Under the pieces are notes generated by a model. It was not told where the DNA came from. It saw nothing but the letters and a program-made list of their open reading frames with translations, and made no database searches. Made by a program: the position numbers and the translations under genes. Of a DNA stretch of 64,000 nucleotides, positions 43,347-52,079 are shown one piece after another (the first letter of the stretch is position 1; every line of letters begins with the position of its first letter). The stretch is from Nitrospira sp. bin75. Lineage in GTDB: Bacteria; Nitrospirota; Nitrospiria; Nitrospirales; UBA8639. The stretch lies in the NCBI GenBank assembly GCA_002238765.1, contig MPMZ01000006.1:1-64000 (forward strand). The letters are read 5' to 3'.

Positions 43347-44939
43347 TTAAGACACGCGTGAAAGATCGACAAGGCGAGCCGACAGAACGTCCGATTCGCT
43401 TTTGATGTTGTCCAACGCGGGAAGCGGCGGCGTCTGGTCCAAACACAGGATCAAGAGCGAACTGCCGCCTTTCTGCGGACGGGAACACTGCATCTGGGCA
43501 ATGTTCACGGCGTGTTCCCCGAGAATACGCCCAACCGTGCCGATGACGCCGGGACGGTCGACGTTGTGGATCAACAGCATGTGGCCCTCGGGATTCACCT
43601 CGACGGCGTACGCGTTGCTTTCGACGATGCGAGGCTCCTTTTTGTTATACAGGGTTCCGGCCGTTTGCTGCGTCTGCTTGCCGGCTTTCACGTGCAGCCG
43701 GATCAAGCTCGTATAATCCCCCGCGTCGCTCCACTTCACTTCCTTGACCTCGATGCCGCGTTCCTTCGCGATAAAGGGCGCATTCACGGCGTTGACCGTA
43801 TCGTGCAAAATCGGCGTCAACAAGCCCTTCAGGACCGCAACCGTCAGGGGCGCCAGGGAGAATTCCGTGACTTCTCCACGATATTCCACGGTGACCTCTT
43901 CAATGCCTTCATCGAGCAGTTGCGCCTGAAACAACCCCATCCGCTCGGCCAACGCGAGGTAGGGATTGAGTTGCTGCAAGGCGTCGGGGGGCACAGACGG
44001 AACGTTCACCGCGCCCCGGGCCACGCCCTTCTCGAAATAGTCGACGAATTGTTCGGCGATCGAAACGGCGACGCTTTCCTGGGCTTCCTCGGTGGAGGCG
44101 CCGATATGAGGCGTACAGATGAAGTTGTCCAGGGTGAGCAGGGGATGATCGGGGTTCACCGGCTCCTCCTCGAACACGTCGAAGGCCGCGGCCACGACTT
44201 TTTTGCTCTTGAGGGCTTCATAGAGATCGTGTTCATGGATGATACCGCCACGCGCGCAATTGACGATCATGACTCCGTCTTTCATCTGCCGGATGGCCTG
44301 GGCGTTGATCAAAGACCGGGTCTCATTGGTCAACGGCGTATGGACCGAGATGAAATCGGCCCGTCTGAACAGCTCGTCCAAGTCCACGGTTTGGATACCC
44401 AACTCCCGCGCGCGACCCGGAGCCAGGTAGGGATCATAGCCGACCACCTGCATGGCCAGGCCCTGCGCCAACTTGGCCACGTAGGTGCCGATCTGCCCTA
44501 TCCCCACGAGGCCGAGGGTCTTGTTGTACAACTCCGTGCCCATGAATTTGGTTTTCTCCCACTTGCCCGCCTTGGTCGACACGACGGCCTGGGGAATTTT
44601 ACGGCTCATGCTCACGAGCAGGGCTATCGTGTGCTCCGCCGTCGTGATCGTATTCGCGCCCGGCGTATTCATCACGACGATGCCGCGCCGGGTGGCGGCT
44701 TCACAATCCACGTTGTCGAGCCCCGTCCCGGCGCGCCCGATGATCTTGAGACGGTCGCCGGAGTCAATCACGTCCGCCGTCACCTTCGTTCCCGACCGAA
44801 CGATGATGCCGTCATACGCCTTGATTTCTTCCAGGAGCCGTTCCTTGGGCAACTTGAGTTTCACGTCGACGCCGAATCCGCCCTGTTCGAGAACGGCGAC
44901 GCCTCGTTCCGATAAACTGTCACTGACCAGAATCTTCAT
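43347..44939 (-). CDS. serA: D-3-phosphoglycerate dehydrogenase
   Basis: First enzyme of serine synthesis. Long (530-residue) type with three domains: NAD-binding 2-hydroxyacid dehydrogenase (GLVGIGQIGTYVAKLAQGLA near residue 145; catalytic Arg/Glu/His in NCARGGIIHE, EPVNPDHPL and CTPHIGASTEEAQ), an intervening allosteric domain (about 315-450) and a C-terminal ACT domain (HMLLIHNVDRPGVIGTVGRI) that normally senses serine. It lies 10 bases downstream of serC and overlaps hisZ's upstream region. Confidence 0.97.
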   Translation of the reverse strand: MKILVSDSLSERGVAVLEQGGFGVDVKLKLPKERLLEEIKAYDGIIVRSGTKVTADVIDSGDRLKIIGRAGTGLDNVDCEAATRRGIVVMNTPGANTITTAEHTIALLVSMSRKIPQAVVSTKAGKWEKTKFMGTELYNKTLGLVGIGQIGTYVAKLAQGLAMQVVGYDPYLAPGRARELGIQTVDLDELFRRADFISVHTPLTNETRSLINAQAIRQMKDGVMIVNCARGGIIHEHDLYEALKSKKVVAAAFDVFEEEPVNPDHPLLTLDNFICTPHIGASTEEAQESVAVSIAEQFVDYFEKGVARGAVNVPSVPPDALQQLNPYLALAERMGLFQAQLLDEGIEEVTVEYRGEVTEFSLAPLTVAVLKGLLTPILHDTVNAVNAPFIAKERGIEVKEVKWSDAGDYTSLIRLHVKAGKQTQQTAGTLYNKKEPRIVESNAYAVEVNPEGHMLLIHNVDRPGVIGTVGRILGEHAVNIAQMQCSRPQKGGSSLLILCLDQTPPLPALDNIKSESDVLSARLVDLSRVS

Positions 44940-44949
44940 GGAACCTTCC

Positions 44950-46032
44950 CTACGCTTTCCGTTTTTGAAAATCCGCCATATAGTCGATTAACGCATCCAC
45001 GCCAGCCTCCGGCATCGCGTTATAGATACTCGCGCGCATCCCGCCCACCGACCGATGACCCTGCAACGTGGTCAGGCCGGCCCGGGCCGCTCCATCGAGA
45101 AACTCGCGGTCCAATTCCGGATCGGCCAGCACGAACGGCACGTTCATCCAGGATCGACACGACGGGTCCACCGGGTTCCGATAGAAACCGGACCCGTCGA
45201 TCGCGGCATACAGCTTCCCGGCCTTGCGTTCGTTGCGTGCGGCCATGGCCGGCAGCCCGCCCTGTTCCTTCACCCATTTAAATACCAGGCCCGCCATATA
45301 CAGGCTATAGGTCGGCGGGGTATTCAGCATGGAATCCGCCTTGGCCTGTTGCGCGTAATCGAAGACACCGGGCGTCGCCGGCAGCACGTCACCGATCAGG
45401 TCGTCCCGCACGATCACCAACGTCACGCCGGCCGGGCCGATGTTCTTTTGCGCGCCCGCGTAAATCAGCCCAAACCGGCTGACCTCGATGGGCCGCGAGA
45501 AGATGGTGGAAGAAAAATCCCCCACGAGCGGAACGTCCCCGGTCTCGGGTATCCAGTGAAACTCGACGCCGTCAATCGTTTCATTGGGGGTGTAATGCAC
45601 GTACGCCGCGTCCGGATTTAACGTCCAATCTTCAAACGCGGGAATCGTGGCGAATTTCCGGCTTTCGGAAGAAGCCGCGACGTTCACTTCGCAATATTTT
45701 TTGGCTTCTCCAATGGCTTTTTTACCCCAGGCCCCGGTCAAAATGTAATCCGCCTGGCTGTTTCCGCGCAACAGGTTCATGGGAACCGCGGCAAATTGCC
45801 CGGTGGCTCCCCCTTGCAAAAAGAGCACCTTGTACGAATCGGGAACGCCCAATAAGTCACGGACGTCCCGTTCAGCCTCGGCATGGACCGAGACAAATTC
45901 TTTTCCGCGGTGGCTCATCTCCATGATGGATGCCCCGGCCCCGTGCCAATCCGTCAATTCAGCTTGGGCTCGTTGCAACACGGCCTCAGGCAACATGGCC
46001 GGGCCGGCGCTGAAGTTATACACTCGCGACAT
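44950..46032 (-). CDS. serC: Phosphoserine aminotransferase
   Basis: PLP enzyme converting 3-phosphohydroxypyruvate to phosphoserine (also used in pyridoxal synthesis). N-terminus MSRVYNFSAGPAMLPEAVLQ; EMSHRGKEFVSVHAEAE; PLP-lysine in IYAGAQKNIGPAGVTLVIV (near residue 197); GGMRASIYNAMPEAGVDAL at the end. 360 residues, standard length. It heads the serC-serA run. The 180 bases before it hold only unrecognised sequence and presumably the promoter. Confidence 0.97.
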   Translation of the reverse strand: MSRVYNFSAGPAMLPEAVLQRAQAELTDWHGAGASIMEMSHRGKEFVSVHAEAERDVRDLLGVPDSYKVLFLQGGATGQFAAVPMNLLRGNSQADYILTGAWGKKAIGEAKKYCEVNVAASSESRKFATIPAFEDWTLNPDAAYVHYTPNETIDGVEFHWIPETGDVPLVGDFSSTIFSRPIEVSRFGLIYAGAQKNIGPAGVTLVIVRDDLIGDVLPATPGVFDYAQQAKADSMLNTPPTYSLYMAGLVFKWVKEQGGLPAMAARNERKAGKLYAAIDGSGFYRNPVDPSCRSWMNVPFVLADPELDREFLDGAARAGLTTLQGHRSVGGMRASIYNAMPEAGVDALIDYMADFQKRKA

Positions 46033-46211
46033 GAAAAACTCCTGGATGAAATAACGTGAATGGACCCCAAGGCCACCGTGCGACCATGAACGCCAACTGA
46101 GTCATGAACCTGAAGACTGGTAGATCAGGAGGTCTCGTGAAGATGAAGACCGAAAAAAGGCTACGCTATCATATGGTCTATGGGGGGTCAAGAATCGTGA
46201 GAACCAGGTCC

Positions 46212-47048
46212 TTACGTCGCAACCTTTGCCCGGGCGGTGATGTGCGGCGCCAGAACGACCGGGTATTTCGAGGCAACGATTTCTTTTCGAACCCGCTCGG
46301 CCAGCGTATTGACGTCAACTTCTTCGGCAGTCACAATACCGAACTCTTCCAAGAGCGGGAGGAGGCTTCGAAAGGAATTGGCGATGTATGGATACCCTGC
46401 CCACGTTTCCGAACCGCCCATCGGAGCCTCAAAATGCAAGACGGGCTCGGGCAGACCGGCTTCGACAAACGTACGGTACAGATCGGAACCCATGGCCACG
46501 TGCGCCCCTGAACGCTCAAACACGGCGAGCAACCACTCCGCCAGTTTATTCATCAGGGGTGTATCCGGACGAGAAGACGACCTGTAGATCGTAAAATCAG
46601 TCTCCTCAAAGGCAACAATTCCCCCCGGACGCAGGCGTTGGGTCAGGTGTTTCAGGGCGGCTGCGGGGTCGGCCATATACATCAGCACCAGCCGGCCGAC
46701 CAGGGCATCAAAGTCGCCCGCTAACTCCAGCATTCGGGCGTCCCCCGCCAGGAATTCCACGTTGGCAAATCCTGCTTCCTTCGCCCGTGCTCCGGCCGTC
46801 TCGAGAATCTCCGCATTGCCATCCACGCCTATGACCTTCCCTTCCGGACCGACCAATTCGGCCAGGATCAATGAGACGTCTCCGGCACCACTCCCAATAT
46901 CGAGAACCTTCATCCCGCTCCTGATGCCGGCGTCGTTGAAAAGTTGCCTGGTCAGACCATCATACAATCGCGACTGCTGAATCAACCGATCCGTCTCTTC
47001 TTTGTCGCGTCCCATCGTATATCTGGGGTCGCCGGTAAGTTCATTCAT
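46212..47048 (-). CDS. Class I SAM-dependent methyltransferase
   Basis: This 278-residue soluble protein has SAM motif I VLDIGSGAGDVSLILAELVG near residue 48, motif II VIGVDGNAEILETA, and motif IV VGRLVLMYMADPAAALKHL, followed by GGIVAFEETDF. It resembles UbiE/COQ5-type and small-molecule methyltransferases, but the substrate cannot be read from the sequence. It stands between serC and the accessory cassette and shares neither promoter nor close spacing with serC. Confidence 0.85.
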   Translation of the reverse strand: MNELTGDPRYTMGRDKEETDRLIQQSRLYDGLTRQLFNDAGIRSGMKVLDIGSGAGDVSLILAELVGPEGKVIGVDGNAEILETAGARAKEAGFANVEFLAGDARMLELAGDFDALVGRLVLMYMADPAAALKHLTQRLRPGGIVAFEETDFTIYRSSSRPDTPLMNKLAEWLLAVFERSGAHVAMGSDLYRTFVEAGLPEPVLHFEAPMGGSETWAGYPYIANSFRSLLPLLEEFGIVTAEEVDVNTLAERVRKEIVASKYPVVLAPHITARAKVAT

Positions 47049-47277
47049 GTGGCTCTTTTTCCCTCCCTAAGATGAAATGTGTCCATTCAATGGGCCATGG
47101 AAGATCAACGCCCGAACTGCCGCCTGTGTCAACGATAGCGCATTCCCCGCCATTGAGGTACACGTTCCCGCCACCAACTACATATGGTGCGACATTGCGA
47201 ACGGCACACCCCTTGTCTCAATAGATTCGTTGATTTTCGGCGCTATCGCGATTCACCGGGCGGTTACAGCAGAAGGG
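47049..47277. other. Boundary region of the accessory cassette
   Basis: A 230-base gap between the methyltransferase start and the stop of the 160-aa gene. An open frame crosses it on the plus strand but resembles no protein and has no ribosome site. The base composition begins to fall here towards the AT-richer cassette. No attachment-site repeat was found by eye. Confidence 0.35.
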
Positions 47278-47760
47278 TCAAAGGTGGCTTTGTTGTCCGA
47301 CGTTCTCGATCTCGTTGGCTATGACGGAAAGCGACTTGGAGGGGCCATAAAGCCCCCGCGTATTCAGCTCCCGCAGTTTCTGCGTTTCCCAATCCGCAAG
47401 ACATTTGAATACGATTGATACAACCTGTTGCCTGGATTTAATACGAGAAATATCTTCTCCCTCTTTCTCCAAGAAAGCGCGTACATGATTGACATTCGGC
47501 ATGAACATCTTTTCCTCATATTTTCTTGCAAGTACCATCATGATATTCTTTTTCTCTTCATCTGGCAGAGCCAGAGATTCCACTGCAGTAACCGCATTCG
47601 GTCTTGTTCGTGGTTTTCTCGAGCGCTTGACAGAGGAATCTCTTGAAGTATGGGTGGCCGCCAGTGTGGGAACACAATCCTCCAAGGATTGGCGGACTGT
47701 GTCATATCCACAATCGTCAATGAGAGTTGATAAGAATTTTCGCAAGGTTTCTTTTTGCAT
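47278..47760 (-). CDS. Unknown protein of the ParA cassette (160 aa)
   Basis: Not recognised. A mainly helical, charged protein with a basic central region (SSVKRSRKPRTRPNAVTAVE) and a second helical half (KKNIMMVLARKYEEKMFMPN, then VNHVRAFLEKEGEDISRIKS). No membrane segment. The ATG has GGAG five bases upstream, lying inside the last codons of parA (stop at 47763), so the two are translationally coupled. Its position suggests a partner of the ParA-like ATPase, possibly DNA-binding, but no ParB motif is seen. The gene is visibly AT-richer than its surroundings. Confidence 0.6.
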   Translation of the reverse strand: MQKETLRKFLSTLIDDCGYDTVRQSLEDCVPTLAATHTSRDSSVKRSRKPRTRPNAVTAVESLALPDEEKKNIMMVLARKYEEKMFMPNVNHVRAFLEKEGEDISRIKSRQQVVSIVFKCLADWETQKLRELNTRGLYGPSKSLSVIANEIENVGQQSHL

Positions 47761-47762
47761 GA

Positions 47763-48629
47763 TTACTCCTTATATGGCAACAGCCCTACCATCCTCACAA
47801 ATTCATCAGCGATTCTTCGGAATTCACCCACGGCATTGCCAGTGTAGACAGGATATTTGTCACTCATCAACTTGGGGTATCCCCTAGAATGAAACATCTG
47901 ATTTCTCATGAGAGGCCAGTGGTATTCGCTGGCTTTTTTCTTGATATCTCTCAAGGCAGACTGGTGATGAGGCCCACGAGCGCTCCGTTTTGTTTCGCTG
48001 TTGTTAATCAGAACGCCACACACATCAATAGCATGGCTTGGATTAACAAATTTGAACTTGTCTAGGGATTCTTTCAACAAGGGAAACCCGATAGTGGAGA
48101 AGAATTCCGTCCGCACTGGAACGAGAATATAACGTGAAGCATAATACGCAGTTCTAGTGATTATTGATTCAGTCGGGGCGCAATCAATCAGAACAAGATC
48201 TTTTTTTCTCAGTTCACTTTCATTGGAAAGAAATTTTGCCAGGACTCTCTCATCAAGATTTATGGAACGAATCAGATTATCGGAAAAATCAAATCTCGAC
48301 GGAATGAGATGAAAATTTTCTCCGAGACCCACTTCTCTTATGACCTGATCCAAAGGTGCAGGGGCTGGTTGTCTGCGAGATGGTGAAAGATAGCCGTTGA
48401 AAAGCTACACAATAGAGGACTCTCCGTTCTCCATGAACTGTTTGTAATCGTTTTCAGTCATGAGGGCCTGGCTCAAATTTGCTTGTGGATCCACATCTAC
48501 TGCCAGCACACTCAAATTCATCTTCACGGCGTATCTCGCCAACAGTGCCGAGACGGTTGTTTTTCCAACGCCGCCTTTCAAGTTGATAACCGATACCACG
48601 ACAGGATTTTTCTTGCTTTCTTCAGCCAC
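47763..48629 (-). pseudogene. ParA/Soj-like partition ATPase with an in-frame amber codon
   Basis: Deviant Walker A of the ParA/MinD family: INLKGGVGKTTVSALLARYA near residue 15, then VDVDPQANLSQAL, and later LVLIDCAPTESIITRTAYYA (Walker B-like) and RYILVPVRTEFFSTIG. The frame is open from GTG 48629 (GGAGG upstream) to 47763 except for one TAG at 48405-48407. Both flanks are ParA-like and in the same frame; a change from CAG or GAG would explain it. It is either a recent pseudogene, a readthrough site or a base error. It lies between the RHH gene and the 160-aa gene. Confidence 0.75.
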
Positions 48630-48659
48630 TTTCCCCTCCGTCGTTATTAGTAGCCGGTA

Positions 48660-48920
48660 TCAGCCAGCACCATGTTTGTTCTCGAGATCCCGCGCCAGAT
48701 AGTGCTTGTACCGGCCGGCCAGGTCTTCGGGGCCTTCGGCGCAGCCCACGAAATCACTCGACAACAAGGCATCAAGTTTGTCCCGTGAACGCCTTGACTG
48801 TTGCCGGTACAAAAGATCGATGGCGCGCTTCACAATTTCGCTTACGCCAAGCCGTGTCAGCGATTGAAGTTGCTTCAGTTTTTCAGCACGGGCATCATCC
48901 AGTCTGGCATTGATTCGCAT
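48660..48920 (-). CDS. Ribbon-helix-helix (CopG/ParD-like) DNA-binding protein (86 aa)
   Basis: MRINARLDDARAEKLKQLQS is the typical beta-strand plus helix of RHH proteins, followed by LGVSEIVKRAIDLLYRQ and a basic/acidic tail. As a dimer it would bind operator DNA. No toxin gene follows; instead a ParA-like gene begins 31 bases on, so it may serve as a centromere-binding partner or autoregulator rather than an antitoxin. GAGG lies nine bases before the ATG. Confidence 0.7.
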   Translation of the reverse strand: MRINARLDDARAEKLKQLQSLTRLGVSEIVKRAIDLLYRQQSRRSRDKLDALLSSDFVGCAEGPEDLAGRYKHYLARDLENKHGAG

Positions 48921-48942
48921 ACGGCTCTGCCTCGGATTTCGT

Positions 48943-48963
48943 TATCCTACCATGCATGATAAG
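48943..48963. promoter_or_regulatory. Possible operator upstream of the RHH gene
   Basis: TTATC and GATAA arms flank CTACCATGCAT, containing a CATG...CATG inverted pair, 23 bases before the RHH start. The symmetry is imperfect. An autoregulatory site is a guess from position. Confidence 0.25.
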
Positions 48964-49121
48964 GGCATACAATTCTGATCATATTGCGCAATTCTGTCGG
49001 TCCCAAGCACCGTCCAACGTGCAGTCGCTCCCAACCGAACACGTTCCTCCCTTGTCATCGCCTGGTCGGTTTGCATACAATGCGGCTCGGTTCACCAGCC
49101 TGAGGAGCGGAAGAGACGAAC

Positions 49122-49391
49122 ATGGACGGGTTACGATTCGAACGTCGCGGTGAGGGAGATTATTACAAGGTCATCCTGCACGTCGGAAGTACGTATGTGC
49201 CGATCAGTGACGAGGACGTCGAAGAATTAAAAAGGAACAGCACGATGTTGGGTGGTCAATTTCTGGAATTTTTCCTGGACCGGATAGGCTATTCCTCTTA
49301 CCTCAAAGACCAAATCAAGGCCGAATTACTGAAAATCGGCGATTCCTCCCAACAGATATCCATGCTCCGGCAATCGTTGCAAGAACTCTGA
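49122..49391 (+). CDS. Small hypothetical protein (89 aa)
   Basis: MDGLRFERRGEGDYYKVILH begins a soluble protein that has a beta-rich first half and helical second half (YLKDQIKAELLKIGDSSQQI, then SMLRQSLQEL). No family is recognised. The ATG has GGAAGAG nine bases upstream. It is a single gene between the ParA cassette and a repeat, convergent with the following TPR gene. Confidence 0.6.
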   Translation: MDGLRFERRGEGDYYKVILHVGSTYVPISDEDVEELKRNSTMLGGQFLEFFLDRIGYSSYLKDQIKAELLKIGDSSQQISMLRQSLQEL

Positions 49392-49427
49392 CCCCGCATC
49401 CGGGCGGGGAGATCGCCTTTACGAATG

Positions 49428-49489
49428 CCTCTACCTCCCCTTCACCCCTCCCGATCCTTCAGCTACGCTCAGGACAAGCAAAGGAGGGG
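49428..49489 (+). repeat. Family A palindrome with a family C unit in its loop (second nested case)
   Basis: CTCTACCTCCCCTTCACC, then left arm CCCCTCC (49445-49451), then an inserted GATCCTTCAGCTACGCTCAG plus GACAAGC, then right arm GGAGGGG (49483-49489). The arrangement matches 2121-2166. It lies between convergent genes. Confidence 0.75.
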
Positions 49490-49509
49490 AAAAGTGGGAT
49501 GCCGCCCCC

Positions 49510-50535
49510 TCAATCGTGATACCCACCCAGGATCTTGTCGATAAAATTCAGGATGGCGGTTTTCTTGGCGGGGTCCTTTTCCAGTTGCAGGGCCTGTTGA
49601 TAATGATCCCCCGCAATGTCGGGTTTGCGTTTGAGATCGTAGACTCGCCCCACGCCGAAGGTGGCCCTCGCGTCGTTGGGATCGACCTTGATCGCCACGC
49701 TGAAACTGTCGAGCGCCGAATCCACCTGCCCCTTTTCCATTAAAATCCATCCGACTTCCGTTGCGGCCGCGGCGAAATCCGGCTTGATCCGCAGGGCTTC
49801 CTGATATTCCCGCAGGGCGAGGTCGCGCCGCCCCTTTTGGTCATGGATCCCGGCCAGCGCATAGTGCACTTCGGCGTCGTCCGGATTGAGCGTCAGCGCG
49901 GTTTTATATTCGCGAACGGCCGCGTCGATCTTTCCCTGTTCGGCCAGCGCACAGGCTAAATTGACGTATCCCAACGCTTCGCCGGGCGCGAGTTTGATCA
50001 GTTCCCGGTATTGGGGAATGGCCATTTCCAACTGACCGTTTTGCTGATACGCCGCCCCCAGGTTCAAGCGGGCAGCCGCGTAGGCGGGATCCAGTTTGAC
50101 GGCCTGGCGATACGCCTTGATGGCCTGATCCGTTTGGGCCATCCGTTGATAAATCTGGGCCAGAAAAAAATGCGGAAAGGGCGAATCGGGGGTCAGTTTC
50201 ATCGCCGTTTGGTAACTTTTGATGGACTGCTCCGACTGGCCGGACTGCGCCAGAAACATGCCATGGAGCAAATGCACGGAGCCTTCCTCCGGATACGACG
50301 CGCACAGGTGATCGACCCATTCGCGGACGTTCGCAATATCCGCCTCTTCCTGTAACGACTTCGCATACATCTGCCACGCCAGGGCAAACTCGCCTTTCAA
50401 CAGATACACGATATTCAAGACAAAAAACGCCCTGGGCCCGGCGGTCTCACTCTGTGTCCAATGCGTCGCGGCGATCAGCACCGCATCCCAATCCCCTTTA
50501 AGGATGGCTTGTTCGATCGTCTGTTCTTCGCTCAT
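49510..50535 (-). CDS. TPR-repeat protein (341 aa)
   Basis: Cytoplasmic, no signal peptide. From about residue 60 there are at least seven consecutive tetratricopeptide repeats of 34 residues (SPFPHFFLAQIYQRMAQTDQ, AAARLNLGAAYQQNGQLEMA, ALGYVNLACALAEQGKIDAA, AEVHYALAGIHDQKGRRDLA, ATFGVGRVYDLKRKPDIAGD). A protein-protein interaction scaffold; the partner is unknown. ATG 50535 (MSEEQTIEQ) is preferred over 50541. It is downstream of thyX on the same strand (45 bases), possibly co-transcribed. Confidence 0.85.
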   Translation of the reverse strand: MSEEQTIEQAILKGDWDAVLIAATHWTQSETAGPRAFFVLNIVYLLKGEFALAWQMYAKSLQEEADIANVREWVDHLCASYPEEGSVHLLHGMFLAQSGQSEQSIKSYQTAMKLTPDSPFPHFFLAQIYQRMAQTDQAIKAYRQAVKLDPAYAAARLNLGAAYQQNGQLEMAIPQYRELIKLAPGEALGYVNLACALAEQGKIDAAVREYKTALTLNPDDAEVHYALAGIHDQKGRRDLALREYQEALRIKPDFAAAATEVGWILMEKGQVDSALDSFSVAIKVDPNDARATFGVGRVYDLKRKPDIAGDHYQQALQLEKDPAKKTAILNFIDKILGGYHD

Positions 50536-50585
50536 GCCCACGTGTACCTTTCATCCCACAACAGTATGACGCATCGCCATTCGGC

Positions 50586-52079
50586 TCAACGCGTCAGCGT
50601 ATCCTCGACGTCGGGTGAAGTGGCGACAATCAGTTCACCCAGGTGAGGGTACTGCTTCATGATTTGTTCTTTCATGGCCCAGGCCACCGTGCGGTAGGAC
50701 CAATGGCCTTTGACCCCCGACCGGAGTTGGCACATGTACTCGGCCTGGGCATAGTCCATTTTAAAAACACACCGCACCTTGAACCCGAAGGGAATCGCGT
50801 AAATCGAGGCTTCCTGATCCATGCCCCGCAACCGTTCTATATCTTGTTGAACCGCGTCCATGGCCAGTTGATACTCGCGATCCAGTTTGGCCTCATACAA
50901 CGGTTGAGGGATCTCATAGCCATGCACGGTGGTAAAATTCTGTTGGATCTGCTGGCACCGCCGGTGCCGGTGCAGGTCCCGCCACCCGCCGATATCCATC
51001 AACACGTCGAAGATGAGGGGATAGCCGCATCGAAACTCCTTGATCAATTCGTCATAAGGCCCTCGACGGCGCAAGGCCACGTCAAGGGTCTCCTGCTTTT
51101 CTTTTTCCGGCCAGTCCCGCACCAATTCCAGAATCCGGCGATACGGCGCATGACTGACGCGATACAACACACTCGTGACCAGTTCATCCATCAGCGAATG
51201 CGGCTCGATGAGATCGACCGGCACCACCTGATCGGCCCAAGCCGACGGCAGATCCAAGCCGGCCTTGCGAAGGATCTTCTTGGCGTGCCTCGACAGATCC
51301 CGATAGACCTCCGTTTGATACTCGTTGGCCTTGGCGTAGCGAGCCAACGTCGGCGCGAGCGGCTCCGCCTGTTTCCCTATCTCCCCGCACAACTCACCCC
51401 ACACGTTCGAGGGAACTTTCGCGCAGGCTTCTTTCAATTCTTGGCCAAGGGTCAGGAGTTCGGGAAGTTGCGTCGATAAGAACCGGATGATCTGTTTTTC
51501 CAGCGTCCGGATACTCACCACCTGTCCGACGTTCGTCGTGGAGGCCAAGGGCAACAGATAACGAGTGATATCGTACACGCGCGCGGCAAGGGTTCGCCCG
51601 TAACTCGCTTCGCTCATGGAATCGGGCCTGGGATACTGCCGTCGAAGATGTTCGAGAAGCGGATCATGAAACGTTCGATAGAGATTGAACAGGCTGCCGA
51701 GAATCCCGCGATAGAACGCCTCGGGTTCGGAATCCCGAATGGTTGACGGCACGTAACAGCCGGACACGGCAAAGTTCTGATACCGGCTGGACTTGGCCTG
51801 CCCATCCCACAGCGGTTCATCTTCCAGGCGAATGGCCGCCAATTCGGAAATGCCTTCCAGGCACACGGTCACGTGCCCAAGGTCGGCGATGGACGCATGG
51901 CCATAGGCAAAATAGAACTGCTCCCAAAACTTCTCGGACGAGTGCCCATGGACCCACTGCAAACTGTCTTCAATGGAATCAGGTGAACGGCTGTACCGGG
52001 CAAGGGCATAAGCCGCTTTCTCGGGCGGCATCGGGGCAAGGACGACCACCCGTCGTGTATTTTTTTCCTCGACGGACAT
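50586..52079 (-). CDS. thyX: Tandem-domain ThyX-like FAD-dependent thymidylate synthase
   Basis: ThyX makes dTMP from dUMP using FAD and methylene-tetrahydrofolate. This protein is 497 residues, about twice a standard ThyX (about 220-250). Residues 1-240 resemble one ThyX unit: FAYGHASIADLGHVTVCLEG, an SSRYQNF at the place of the family SxRY, and TRYLLPLASTTNVGQVVSIR. Residues about 300-480 resemble a second: WRDLHRHRRCQQIQQNFTT (RHR present near 368) and IPFGFKVRCVFKMDYAQAEY. Each half keeps only part of the RHR(x)7S signature. Fused ThyX-like proteins exist in other phyla. Activity is inferred from family. No thyA is seen here. Confidence 0.8.
   Translation of the reverse strand: MSVEEKNTRRVVVLAPMPPEKAAYALARYSRSPDSIEDSLQWVHGHSSEKFWEQFYFAYGHASIADLGHVTVCLEGISELAAIRLEDEPLWDGQAKSSRYQNFAVSGCYVPSTIRDSEPEAFYRGILGSLFNLYRTFHDPLLEHLRRQYPRPDSMSEASYGRTLAARVYDITRYLLPLASTTNVGQVVSIRTLEKQIIRFLSTQLPELLTLGQELKEACAKVPSNVWGELCGEIGKQAEPLAPTLARYAKANEYQTEVYRDLSRHAKKILRKAGLDLPSAWADQVVPVDLIEPHSLMDELVTSVLYRVSHAPYRRILELVRDWPEKEKQETLDVALRRRGPYDELIKEFRCGYPLIFDVLMDIGGWRDLHRHRRCQQIQQNFTTVHGYEIPQPLYEAKLDREYQLAMDAVQQDIERLRGMDQEASIYAIPFGFKVRCVFKMDYAQAEYMCQLRSGVKGHWSYRTVAWAMKEQIMKQYPHLGELIVATSPDVEDTLTR

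Noticed and set aside
47077-47418. Plus-strand ORF between the methyltransferase and the ParA cassette
   Set aside because: No ribosome site, overlaps the better-supported 160-aa gene, no recognisable protein features.
48660-48920. Toxin-antitoxin pair
   Set aside because: The RHH protein looks antitoxin-like, but no toxin gene follows; a ParA-like gene does.
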